From positions 1-64,000 of the forward strand of contig WLWZ01000003.1 of assembly GCA_012103315.1 (NCBI GenBank): a stretch of DNA of 64,000 bases, read 5' to 3'. The notes beneath the pieces are model-generated. The model saw nothing but the letters and a program-made list of their open reading frames with translations. It was not told the DNA's origin and did no database searches. Positions 52,130-59,734 of this stretch are shown piece by piece. The position numbers were made by a program, and so were the translations under genes. Origin of the DNA: Alphaproteobacteria bacterium. GTDB taxonomy: Bacteria > Pseudomonadota > Alphaproteobacteria > MPNO01 > UBA2964. Position 1 is the stretch's first letter. Every line of letters begins with the position of its first letter.

Positions 52130-53284
52130 ATGCCTTTAAATATCGTTTCAAACTTTGCATCCAATATCGCCCAGCGTAACTTGGGCATGTCCGATGCGGC
52201 AGCAACTTCTTCGCTCGCCAAGCTGTCCTCCGGTAGCCGGGTTGTGTCTGCTAAAGATGATGCAGCCTCACTTGCTATTGGTTCACGGTTGAACGCTGAA
52301 GTAGTTGGCCTGAAGCAGGCTGCGGTTAATGCTGGCCAAGCCAGCTCAATGCTGCAGATTGCCGATGGTGCCATGGCGAAGACGAATGACATCCTGGTTC
52401 GGATGAAGTCGCTTTCCGTTCAGGCTGGTTCGGGTCAGCTATCCGCCACCGAGCGGGCCATGCTGGACACCGAGTACCAAGCGTTGGTTTCGGAAGTTGA
52501 TCGTATCTCGAACGATACGGACTTCGCCGGAACATCACTGGTTAATGGTGCTATTACGTCTACTACTACAGCGACGAACTCGGCGTTTGATGTTGCCGAC
52601 GGCGTTCAGGACATCGTTTTCCGTGGTGATACCAGTACTTCAGGTGATGCCACTATCGCCTATGACGGAGGGGGTAACTTCTCTGTCACAGTTGGTTCTG
52701 ACGTCTTCACCGGGTCGATCTCTTCTGACACCAATGATGGTTCAGCCATGTCGACGGGTACCGTTGTCACGCTGACTAATACTGGATCTACCAATAAGGT
52801 CGATATCGTCCTCAACACGGCATTTGACGTTGACGGGACCACCGGTACGACTGAGTCACTGGCCTTAGCCGGCTCGAGCACCACCAGCTTTACGTTTAAA
52901 GTTGGTACGGGCACGAGCAGCACAGCAGATGATATCTCTGTATCGGTCAACAGTGTCTCTGCCTCTGCCTTGAGCATCGGCAGCACAAGCGTAACCACGG
53001 AAGCCAATGCGGATGCCGCATCGGTGGCAATCAGTAACGCCATTGATGACGTCCAGACGTATCGTGCGACCATTGGTGCAAACCAAAACCGTCTCGAATT
53101 TGCTGCGGCAAATATCGCAACGGCAACGGAGAACACCGAGGCAGCGAGATCTCAGCTTCTTGATCTCGATGTCGCTTCTGAGATGAGTAACTTTACGAGT
53201 AAGCAGATTCTTATCCAGGCAGGCGTATCTATGTTGGCTCAGGCCAACCAGCTGCCGCAGAATCTTATGCGTCTATTCAACTAA
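52130..53284 (+). CDS. Flagellin 2
   Basis: This 384-residue paralogue of flagellin 1 has the same plan. The N-terminal helix region is SLAKLSSGSRVVSAKDDAAS, the C-terminal one ARSQLLDLDVASEMSNFTS, and the final residues are LPQNLMRLFN. The S/T/G-rich middle offers many glycosylation sites. It has the best translation start of the three (AGGAGG at 5 bases) and the most enhancer sites, so it may be the main filament protein. A strong hairpin follows the gene. Confidence 0.97.
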   Translation: MPLNIVSNFASNIAQRNLGMSDAAATSSLAKLSSGSRVVSAKDDAASLAIGSRLNAEVVGLKQAAVNAGQASSMLQIADGAMAKTNDILVRMKSLSVQAGSGQLSATERAMLDTEYQALVSEVDRISNDTDFAGTSLVNGAITSTTTATNSAFDVADGVQDIVFRGDTSTSGDATIAYDGGGNFSVTVGSDVFTGSISSDTNDGSAMSTGTVVTLTNTGSTNKVDIVLNTAFDVDGTTGTTESLALAGSSTTSFTFKVGTGTSSTADDISVSVNSVSASALSIGSTSVTTEANADAASVAISNAIDDVQTYRATIGANQNRLEFAAANIATATENTEAARSQLLDLDVASEMSNFTSKQILIQAGVSMLAQANQLPQNLMRLFN

Positions 53285-53291
53285 TAGACGT

Positions 53292-53331
53292 TTGAAGTCC
53301 GGAGAGGAGCGAAAGCTCCTCTCCAACTTCA
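53292..53331 (+). terminator. Long hairpin after flagellin 2
   Basis: GGAGAGGAGC (53301-53310) and GCTCCTCTCC (53315-53324) form a perfect 10-bp stem closed by a GAAA tetraloop. Outer arms TGAAGT/ACTTCA extend it. No U-run follows (the sequence is AACCTAAAAAAG), so it may act as an mRNA 3'-end stabiliser or a weak terminator rather than a standard intrinsic terminator. Confidence 0.6.
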
Positions 53332-53408
53332 ACCTAAAAAAGAAAAGGGAAGAGACAGGGAACTGAGACTAAGAGGAAGAAGAGAGTTTAGTTGTAGAGA
53401 GTAGTATA

Positions 53409-55241
53409 GTGATTGAAGGTCTAAATCTTGATAATTTGACGGTCGACGAAAGCGGCCGTGTTTCCTTTTCTGGCCTATCTTCAGGCATCGATCTCCAGGG
53501 GACAGTCGATGCAATTATTCCCGCACGCCGTATTCCGATCGACACGTTGGAGACCCGCGTTGCCAGCAACGAATCTCAGATTGCTGCACTTGAAGATTTG
53601 CAGGTCACACTCGAAACCCTGAGAACATCATTATCCAGCCTTTATGGTGCCGTAAGCTTTGGCAGTACAAATGACATCTTTTCTGGCAAGCAAGTCTTCG
53701 CATCTTCAGCCCGAATTGATGGCGCCGCGCCTTCTGCCGCAGGGAATTTACTTGGAGTAACGGTCGGAAATGACGCCGCTGTCGGCAATCACACTGTTGA
53801 GGTATTGCAAGTCGCCAAGGCCCACAAAATCAGCTCTGATAACATTGCAAGTGCAACCGCTTCATTAGGGTTCGGCGCCGGTGACGAGTTCACAATTTCC
53901 AGCGACAGAACCAAAACCAATTTCGAGTCGGCCATATTTTCAAGCGGCAGCGATACAATCGGCTCTTCCGGAACTCTTACCTTCGTCGATGAAACCGGGA
54001 CAACTATCGGCACTGTTGCATATACTTCAACGGACACATTAGACGACTTTGCCAGCTCAATATCAGCAAATGTTACTGGCGTAACCGGCACAGTCGAATC
54101 CGCATCAGGCGGATTTCGCCTCGACCTGACTTCTGCGACGGAGTTTCGGTTCTCGGAAAGCGGCGCCGGTACTGCGCTTACCGACTTTGAACTCGGTGTT
54201 CGTAAAGTCGGCGTTTCCGCGACGACCACCCTTCTCGATCTACGAGATCTGATCAATCAAGCCAATACCGGTAGCAATGCAACCGGCATCAATGCCAGCG
54301 TTGTCACTGTTAGCGCAACCGAGAGCTATCTCGTGATGACTGCCGAAGACACCGGCGTAACGATGAGTTTGGGCGAAACGACGGGGACTCCAATGCAGAC
54401 CGTCGGCCTACTCACAGCAGGAAGTGCTATCAAGAACACTCTGCAAACTCCGCAGAGCGCCCAGGTTTACGCTGATGGTATTCTCGATCAAACAAACACA
54501 ATTTATGAAACAAGCTTCCAGACTGCCTCAACCGTTCAGATCGGTTCCGCTGGCACCCTAACCTTTACACGGGACAGCGATTCCGGCGCACTTGGAACAG
54601 TCAACTACCTCGCCACAGACAGTCTCAGTGATCTCGCCGCGTCGATCACCGCCAACATCACAGATGTCACGGCATCCGTTGTGACAGAAGGGGCTGGCGT
54701 CAGACTTGAAATAACAGCGACCAGCGGCACCTCCATCACCGAGACTGCCAGCGGTACCGCAATAGAAGACCTGGGTATTAACAACAAGCGCCGCGCGATT
54801 GAACGCAGCAGCAATACAATTGATGACCTATTCACAGGCGTAACATTGAGCCTCTTCGCTGCTGAAGCGGGCACCGTCATTTCGCTCGATATCGAGCAGG
54901 ATCTGTCGCAGGTTAAAAACCAGATCGTTACTTTCGTCGACTCCTATAATGCAGTTCGGCAATTCATCAATAGTCACCGTTTGGTTGACGAAAATACCGG
55001 TACGGCGGACGAAGAATCAGGTGTCTTGTTTAGCTCGACTGCCTTATCCGAGGTCGGTCGCGCCCTATCGCTAATCGTTGGACAAGGTGCCACCGGCGTC
55101 GACCAGAACTTTACCGTTTTGTCACAAATTGGTGTGGATTTCGTTGACCGGTCAGCCTCCGACCCGCTCCTTGCTGAGAACCTTGAAATTAACGAAACGA
55201 CCCTTGATGCCGTCTTGTTATCCAATCCAGATGACGTTTGA
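53409..55241 (+). CDS. fliD: Flagellar cap protein FliD, N-terminal part ending at an in-frame TGA
   Basis: This 610-residue product starts at GTG 53409. It has the FliD_N domain (GLSSGIDLQGTVDAIIPARR, about residues 20-130) and two similar flagellin_IN-like units (about 175-265 and 380-465). The start of the FliD_C region follows (FTGVTLSLFAAEAGTVISLDI, about 475 on). It stops at TGA 55239-55241 after LLSNPDDV, where FliD proteins normally continue with a short Q/R-K-M-F-N-F type segment. The next in-frame codons are AAG ATG TTT AAC, so the C-terminal half is intact. One CGA or TGG to TGA change would explain it. A 65-base purine-rich leader precedes the start. Confidence 0.88.
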   Translation: MIEGLNLDNLTVDESGRVSFSGLSSGIDLQGTVDAIIPARRIPIDTLETRVASNESQIAALEDLQVTLETLRTSLSSLYGAVSFGSTNDIFSGKQVFASSARIDGAAPSAAGNLLGVTVGNDAAVGNHTVEVLQVAKAHKISSDNIASATASLGFGAGDEFTISSDRTKTNFESAIFSSGSDTIGSSGTLTFVDETGTTIGTVAYTSTDTLDDFASSISANVTGVTGTVESASGGFRLDLTSATEFRFSESGAGTALTDFELGVRKVGVSATTTLLDLRDLINQANTGSNATGINASVVTVSATESYLVMTAEDTGVTMSLGETTGTPMQTVGLLTAGSAIKNTLQTPQSAQVYADGILDQTNTIYETSFQTASTVQIGSAGTLTFTRDSDSGALGTVNYLATDSLSDLAASITANITDVTASVVTEGAGVRLEITATSGTSITETASGTAIEDLGINNKRRAIERSSNTIDDLFTGVTLSLFAAEAGTVISLDIEQDLSQVKNQIVTFVDSYNAVRQFINSHRLVDENTGTADEESGVLFSSTALSEVGRALSLIVGQGATGVDQNFTVLSQIGVDFVDRSASDPLLAENLEINETTLDAVLLSNPDDV

Positions 55242-55244
55242 AAG

Positions 55245-56846
55245 ATGTTTAACTTCGATTTTACATCGGGGGATTCTCGTGTCACGCTTCTCGGATTCAA
55301 TGGCAATACCACCTACGATGCCAGCGGTTATACGCTCAACCTAAAGCCCGGCGCTGGCGACAATATGCTGCAGTACAGCGAAGAAGCGGACAACGCGTAC
55401 TATACGCAAACACTCATGACGGTAAGCGCAAATTCCTCTGCCGCCCCAGATTCCACGACCACCGCTGACGGCCTAATTGCCTCCGCAGGAGCGGGTCCAC
55501 ACACGTTGAGCAGCAGTACAGTCAGCGTTACCGCCGGAGAATCCTATGTCCTGTCAGCTTATGTGAAAAAGGGCGACGTCAATGAAGTCCGCCTCGGCCT
55601 CTCAGGAGCCGGTGCACCATCCAATGCCTATGCAGACTTCAACATCAATACCGGTGCACTCGATAGCCACGGGACCGGCGCCGACACTACAACGATTGAA
55701 GATGCTGGCAACGGTTTCTACCGGGTAAGCGTGACCGTAACCGCAGATACAACAGGTACAGCTACATTCGACATTACCCCAAAAGACACCACGAATGGTG
55801 TCGGGTTTACGGGCGACGGGTCCACAGTAAACACTCACGTCTGGGGTATGCAGGTTAACGAACCTGCAACGGACACAACGGAAATCACAGCCTTTACAAA
55901 CACGCGTGCGACCATCAATACCGATGTCGCCGCGACCACAGCCCCGGACGGAACATCAACCGCAGACGCCATTGTTTCAGACGCAACAAACAATACTCAT
56001 CTGATCGAAAGTAATCCGTCGATCACGGTTACAGCAGGCGACTCGTACACATTCACCACGTACGCCAAAGCTGGAGCTCGAGACAAAGTGCAGATCGGAA
56101 TGGGTGGAACTAATTTCGGCTCCAACGCACTGGCAGAATTTGATCTCAACCTGGGCACCACAACATCTACAGGTGCAGATCTCGCATCCGCAACAATCGA
56201 AGACGCTGGCAGTGGCTGGTATCGGATTAGTGTCACGGCAACAGCAAATTCTGGCGGAACAACACCATTTGAAATTTATCCGGTAGATGCAGCCGGGAGC
56301 ACTTTTACCGGAGACGGTTCAACCGAAGACACATTTTTTTGGGAACCCCACGTTCTTGATAACAGTGATGCGGTAGCCGGCAACTACGTGCCAACGACGA
56401 GCGCTGCTGTTTCCGGCGGGGCCGCAACGGCAAACATCAATGGAACAGCAAACGGTGCTGATGATGCCAGCGCGTCGATCTCTGGAAATTCAATAACGGT
56501 CAATACCGGCAGTGCACAGGGTCTACAGTTGTTTTTCAGTGGACTGGATTTTACGAGTTCAATTCAGCTCGATTTTACCATCGGCATCGCCGCCCAGATG
56601 TTTTTTGAAATAGATGATTTGCTCAACACCACTACCGGTATCGTAGATGGGGAAATAGATCAGCTCACCGATCAAAACGTCGTCAATAATGAACGCATCA
56701 TTGAAATGGAAGCGCGGTTAGACATCCAACGTCAAAGCCTGCTCGAACGCTATATCGCTATGGAAACTGCTCTTGCGCAGGCAAACAATATTATCGAGAG
56801 CATAACGGCATCTACTACAGCTCTTCTTAACTCTCAGAGTGGATAA
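55245..56846 (+). CDS. fliD: FliD C-terminal part with two phage-fibre-like beta-sandwich modules
   Basis: This open frame begins at ATG 55245, 3 bases after the fliD TGA and in the same frame. It starts with the FliD junction MFNFDFTSGDSRVTLLGF. Two tandem modules of about 165 residues follow (about 41-206 and 215-376). Both contain A-P-D-(S/G)-T-(T/S)-T-A-D, (S/T)-V-T-A-G-(E/D)-S-Y, a (V/A)-K-(K/A)-G segment and T-I-E-D-A-G-(N/S)-G-(F/W)-Y-R. That pattern is seen in phage tail-fibre or head-spike carbohydrate-binding-like domains. The last 100 residues are a FliD_C coiled coil (IDQLTDQNVVNNERIIEMEA). Whole FliD would be about 1145 residues. Confidence 0.82.
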   Translation: MFNFDFTSGDSRVTLLGFNGNTTYDASGYTLNLKPGAGDNMLQYSEEADNAYYTQTLMTVSANSSAAPDSTTTADGLIASAGAGPHTLSSSTVSVTAGESYVLSAYVKKGDVNEVRLGLSGAGAPSNAYADFNINTGALDSHGTGADTTTIEDAGNGFYRVSVTVTADTTGTATFDITPKDTTNGVGFTGDGSTVNTHVWGMQVNEPATDTTEITAFTNTRATINTDVAATTAPDGTSTADAIVSDATNNTHLIESNPSITVTAGDSYTFTTYAKAGARDKVQIGMGGTNFGSNALAEFDLNLGTTTSTGADLASATIEDAGSGWYRISVTATANSGGTTPFEIYPVDAAGSTFTGDGSTEDTFFWEPHVLDNSDAVAGNYVPTTSAAVSGGAATANINGTANGADDASASISGNSITVNTGSAQGLQLFFSGLDFTSSIQLDFTIGIAAQMFFEIDDLLNTTTGIVDGEIDQLTDQNVVNNERIIEMEARLDIQRQSLLERYIAMETALAQANNIIESITASTTALLNSQSG

Positions 56847-56890
56847 TAGTTGGTGAAAAACTCAAGTAATAAGTCAGGAGGAGAAATCCG

Positions 56891-57337
56891 ATGAATGCGG
56901 ATATCTCAAAATATCTAACTCAGGAAGTGATGACAGCGTCGCCGGCGAAACTGGTGAGTATGCTCTATGACAAAGCTGTTATGTCCCTCAAAGAGGCCAT
57001 AGTGGCGATTGAAGCCAACGATATCGAAGCCCGTTGGAAAGCAAATGCTCGCGCGATTGAGATCATTTCTCATATGTGGTCGACGTTGGATATCGAGAAA
57101 GGCGGCGAAATAGCCTCCAACCTCAACGATTTGTTCTCCTTTATGCTAGCGCGGCTACCTGAAATTGACATCCATAATGACCCCGAGCCGGCGCGCGAAG
57201 TCATTGTCCTGCTTGAACCATTGCAGCAGCCTTGGCGAGAACTCGCTCGTCAACAGGCCGGTGGTCAGAATTCATCAGCTGATACAGCGCCGGGCTCCGC
57301 AGAAATCACCCGCCTGCCAACCTCTTTATCAGCATAA
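56891..57337 (+). CDS. fliS: Flagellin chaperone FliS, copy 1
   Basis: FliS binds the flagellin C-terminus in the cytoplasm and prevents early polymerisation. This 148-residue protein shows Y-L-T-Q-E-V-M-T-A-S-P-A-K-L-V-S-M-L-Y-D-K-A near its start, the FliS family opening, and four helices to about residue 120. A polar tail follows. AGGAGG lies 7 bases before the ATG. It follows fliD by 44 bp and ends at a strong terminator. Confidence 0.9.
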   Translation: MNADISKYLTQEVMTASPAKLVSMLYDKAVMSLKEAIVAIEANDIEARWKANARAIEIISHMWSTLDIEKGGEIASNLNDLFSFMLARLPEIDIHNDPEPAREVIVLLEPLQQPWRELARQQAGGQNSSADTAPGSAEITRLPTSLSA

Positions 57338-57357
57338 ATAAAGAAGATATTTCAACG

Positions 57358-57382
57358 AACCCCGCCCCTGGCGGGGTTTTTT
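57358..57382 (+). terminator. Intrinsic terminator after fliS copy 1
   Basis: AACCCCGCC (57358-57366) pairs with GGCGGGGTT (57370-57378) around a CCT loop and is followed by more T residues. This is a textbook rho-independent terminator for the fliD-fliS transcript. Confidence 0.9.
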
Positions 57383-57422
57383 GTATCTTGGTTCCAAAAC
57401 TCGGCACGAAACGTGCTCTGCC

Positions 57423-57480
57423 CGGCATAAATTTCCAGTTCAACCACGCAGATATTTCCGCTGCGATGCCAATTTCCAGC
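57423..57480 (+). promoter_or_regulatory. FlbD-like enhancer sites of flagellin 3
   Basis: CGGCATAAATTTCCAG (57423-57438) and two partial copies, GATATTTCCGC and GATGCCAATTTCCAGCG, lie about 55-110 bp upstream of the -24 element. They are less symmetric than those of flagellin 2. Confidence 0.45.
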
Positions 57481-57532
57481 GAGTTTTGTAAATTTCTCAA
57501 TATAAACAGATACTTACAAAACTTTGGCCAAT

Positions 57533-57548
57533 TGGCATCGTTCTTGCA
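57533..57548 (+). promoter_or_regulatory. Sigma-54 promoter of flagellin 3
   Basis: TGGCATCGTTCTTGCA has GG at 57534-57535 and GC at 57546-57547 with 10 bases between, nearly the same as the flagellin 1 promoter. The start of transcription would be near 57558. Confidence 0.85.
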
Positions 57549-57616
57549 AATTCGTTGGCATAGGTAGGGCGCAATGCGCGTCCGTTCCTGGCGCCAGTGA
57601 GTATTGTGTCGGAGCG

Positions 57617-57633
57617 CTCAAAAAGGAATTGAG
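57617..57633 (+). promoter_or_regulatory. Possible CsrA hairpin in the flagellin 3 leader
   Basis: CTCAA (57617-57621) and TTGAG (57629-57633) form a short stem with AAAGGAA in the loop, so a GGA is exposed. A further GGA lies in the ribosome-binding site AAGGAGA (57714-57720), 7 bases before the ATG. The stem is weak (5 bp), so this is less certain than the flagellin 2 site. Confidence 0.4.
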
Positions 57634-57727
57634 TAACACGAGAAAAGGTAGTGACCGCAGCGAACAAGAAGACTGATCGATCAAAGACCAGCTTCACGAA
57701 TCAGACGGTCCAGAAGGAGATTTTAAT

Positions 57728-58876
57728 ATGGCGCTCAATGTAATTTCAAACTTTGCCGCAAATGTAGCACATCGGAACCTATCCGAGTCCGATATGGAAC
57801 TAACAGAATCACTGGCAAAGCTGTCATCCGGTACACGCGTTGTATCCGCAAAAGACGATGCCGCTTCAATGGCCATCGGTTCACGGCTGATGTCCGAGGT
57901 GGTCGCCCTTCGTCAGGCACAGGTAAATGCCGGGCAAGCCGTGTCCATGTTGCAAGTCGCAGATGGTGCAATGTCACGAACCCATGACATCTTAATGCGG
58001 ATGAAAGCCTTGTCAGTTCAAGCTGGTTCCGGCCAATTGTCCGGCACAGAGCGCGGAATGCTAGACACTGAGTATCAGGCTCTTGTTTCAGAAATCGACC
58101 GCCTTGCCGCCGATACCGAATTTAACGGCAGCCAAGTCGTTAATGGCGCGATTGGCGTAGACCGGTCGTCAGCCACCGCTTTCGAAGTCGCTGATGGTGT
58201 TCAAGACATCGTCTTCAAAGGCGACCACGCCACCTCCGGAGACGCGACAATAGCCTACGCCGCCAGCGGGTCCTTTTCAGTAACGGTCGGATCTGACGTG
58301 TTCACCGGTTCAATTGCCTCAAACACCAATGATGGTTCGGCGATGTCAACAGGCACCGTCGTAACGCTAAGCAATTCTGGGTCGACCAATACGATCGATC
58401 TGGTGTTGAACACGGCCTACGATGTTGATCTGACAAAAGGTAATGGCACACTCGACCTAAGCGGTTCTTCGACAACGACCTTTACATACAAAGTCGGAAC
58501 TGGAACGAGCCCAACGGCAGACGAGATAGCCGTAACGCTGAATAGCGTTAGTGCCTCAGCTCTCGGCCTTTCGTCTACCAATGTGACATCGAAAACTCAA
58601 TCAGATGCCGCATCGGTCGCGATCAGCGTTGCAGTGGATACCCTCAACGATGCCCGAGCCAATCTCGGCGCGGCGCAAAACCGACTGGAATTCGCTGCCG
58701 CGAATATAGCTACCACTCTGGAAAATACCGAAGCGGCCAGAAGTAACTTGCTCGATTTGGATATCGCTTCTGAGATGAGCCAGTTCACGAGCAAACAAAT
58801 TCTTGTTCAGGCCGGCGTCGCGATGCTTGCCCAGGCGAACCAGTCGCCACAGGTGTTACTTCAGCTCCTCCAGTAG
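57728..58876 (+). CDS. Flagellin 3
   Basis: This 382-residue flagellin is more diverged from copies 1 and 2 at both ends (N-terminal LSESDMELTESLAKLSSGTR; C-terminal ARSNLLDLDIASEMSQFTS and SPQVLLQLLQ). The middle keeps the shared G-V-Q-D-I-V-F-K-G-D and S-T-G-T-V-V-T-L blocks. It has its own sigma-54 promoter and is followed by its own fliS. It may form a distinct part of the filament or a minor flagellin. Confidence 0.97.
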   Translation: MALNVISNFAANVAHRNLSESDMELTESLAKLSSGTRVVSAKDDAASMAIGSRLMSEVVALRQAQVNAGQAVSMLQVADGAMSRTHDILMRMKALSVQAGSGQLSGTERGMLDTEYQALVSEIDRLAADTEFNGSQVVNGAIGVDRSSATAFEVADGVQDIVFKGDHATSGDATIAYAASGSFSVTVGSDVFTGSIASNTNDGSAMSTGTVVTLSNSGSTNTIDLVLNTAYDVDLTKGNGTLDLSGSSTTTFTYKVGTGTSPTADEIAVTLNSVSASALGLSSTNVTSKTQSDAASVAISVAVDTLNDARANLGAAQNRLEFAAANIATTLENTEAARSNLLDLDIASEMSQFTSKQILVQAGVAMLAQANQSPQVLLQLLQ

Positions 58877-58962
58877 TCCAAACCCTAATCCCAACATTGT
58901 CCCAGGCTTTCACACCGTCACCTTGCAAGACAGCAAAAAGCCGAAGAAAAGGAAACGAAAAC

Positions 58963-59424
58963 ATGTACACAGACATCAACCTCGAAGAAATCGAAGAAGT
59001 TAACGCAGCTTTCCCCAGCCACCTAATTGTCGTTCTTTATGATGAGGCAATCGCCAGCTTGATGGCTTCCATCCAAGCGATCGGTGACGGAGATATCGAG
59101 GCTCGCTTCAATGCAACATCCCATACAGCAGAAGTAATCTCGCAGCTTTATCTCGCTCTTGATATGGAGACGGGCGGGGAAATCGCTGAGAATCTCGGCG
59201 CGATTTACAATCACATTATTACGCAACTTCCTCGGATCAACTTTGCAAATGATCAACAGGTCGCAGAGCAGGCCATCAAACTCCTACGCCCGATTCGCGA
59301 TTCATGGTTCGAATTGGATGAACGCATTCGCAGTACAGTTGAGAATGCAGAAGCCGAAGACATGGCAGATGTCGCCGCAGCTCTCGTTGCCAAAGAAGCA
59401 ATGGCCGCGCAGCCCACTCTTTAA
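58963..59424 (+). CDS. fliS: Flagellin chaperone FliS, copy 2
   Basis: The start at ATG 58963 is chosen because AAGGA lies upstream and the conserved region follows; an in-frame ATG at 58897 is possible. The 153-residue protein resembles fliS copy 1 in its core (L-I-V-V-L-Y-D-E-A, D-I-E-A-R-F-N-A, ETGGEIAENL) but differs at both ends. Its place directly after flagellin 3 suggests chaperone-client pairing. A strong terminator follows. Confidence 0.88.
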   Translation: MYTDINLEEIEEVNAAFPSHLIVVLYDEAIASLMASIQAIGDGDIEARFNATSHTAEVISQLYLALDMETGGEIAENLGAIYNHIITQLPRINFANDQQVAEQAIKLLRPIRDSWFELDERIRSTVENAEAEDMADVAAALVAKEAMAAQPTL

Positions 59425-59445
59425 GATTTCTACGAGCTTTGTTTC

Positions 59446-59472
59446 AAGGGGCGCCAACGGGCGCCCCTTTTT
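59446..59472 (+). terminator. Intrinsic terminator after fliS copy 2
   Basis: AAGGGGCGCC (59446-59455) pairs with GGCGCCCCTT (59460-59469) around an AACG loop and runs into T residues. It is a strong rho-independent terminator for the flagellin 3-fliS transcript. Confidence 0.9.
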
Positions 59473-59535
59473 ACATGTTGGTTTCAAAGAGACCCACCGG
59501 AGAAAGCGGCATAAACATCCTTCCGAATTTTAATA

Positions 59536-59572
59536 CGGCAGTAATTGCCCGTACTTTACGGCAAAAGATACC
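59536..59572 (+). promoter_or_regulatory. FlbD-like enhancer sites of fliK operon
   Basis: CGGCAGTAATTGCCCG (59536-59551) and CGGCAAAAGATACC (59559-59572) lie about 90-130 bp upstream of the -24 element. The first has the CGGCA...TGCC(C)G symmetry seen before flgI and flagellin 2. Confidence 0.55.
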
Positions 59573-59662
59573 AGCTCAAATCCCATCCAGCTCACAGAAA
59601 TATATATGCGTCATAACCGATTGAAATAACTGAGTAATTTTTCAACCACTGACAATCGCAAC

Positions 59663-59678
59663 TGGCCCAAAAATTGCA
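59663..59678 (+). promoter_or_regulatory. Sigma-54 promoter of fliK operon
   Basis: TGGCCCAAAAATTGCA has GG at 59664-59665 and GC at 59676-59677 with 10 bases between. Transcription would begin near 59688, about 47 bp before the fliK ATG, and should include flgD and flgE. Confidence 0.78.
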
Positions 59679-59734
59679 TCTGTATATATAGCGATCAGTA
59701 CATCGCCCAGTATTAGTAAGTAGTAGTAGTAAGT

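Larger units (their letters stand above)
57338..57727 (+). other. Intergenic region between fliS copy 1 and flagellin 3
   Basis: This 390-bp spacer holds an intrinsic terminator, FlbD-like sites, a sigma-54 promoter and a 170-base leader with a GGA-loop hairpin, all listed separately. No further gene was seen. Confidence 0.65.
59425..59734 (+). other. Intergenic region between fliS copy 2 and fliK
   Basis: This 310-bp spacer contains an intrinsic terminator, FlbD-like sites and the fliK sigma-54 promoter, listed separately. Just before the fliK start is an AGTAGTAGTAGTAAGT run with no clear ribosome-binding site. Confidence 0.6.

Noticed and set aside
53789-54256. Open frame opposite fliD
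   Set aside because: Shadow of the S/T/G-rich coding strand with no independent support.
55239-55241. TGA as a selenocysteine codon in fliD
   Set aside because: No selenocysteine insertion element was recognised after the codon, and FliD has no redox role.
59711-59734. AGTAGTAGTAGTAAGT repeat before fliK as a phase-variable element
   Set aside because: Only about four imperfect trinucleotide units, outside the -24/-12 promoter; too short to claim.
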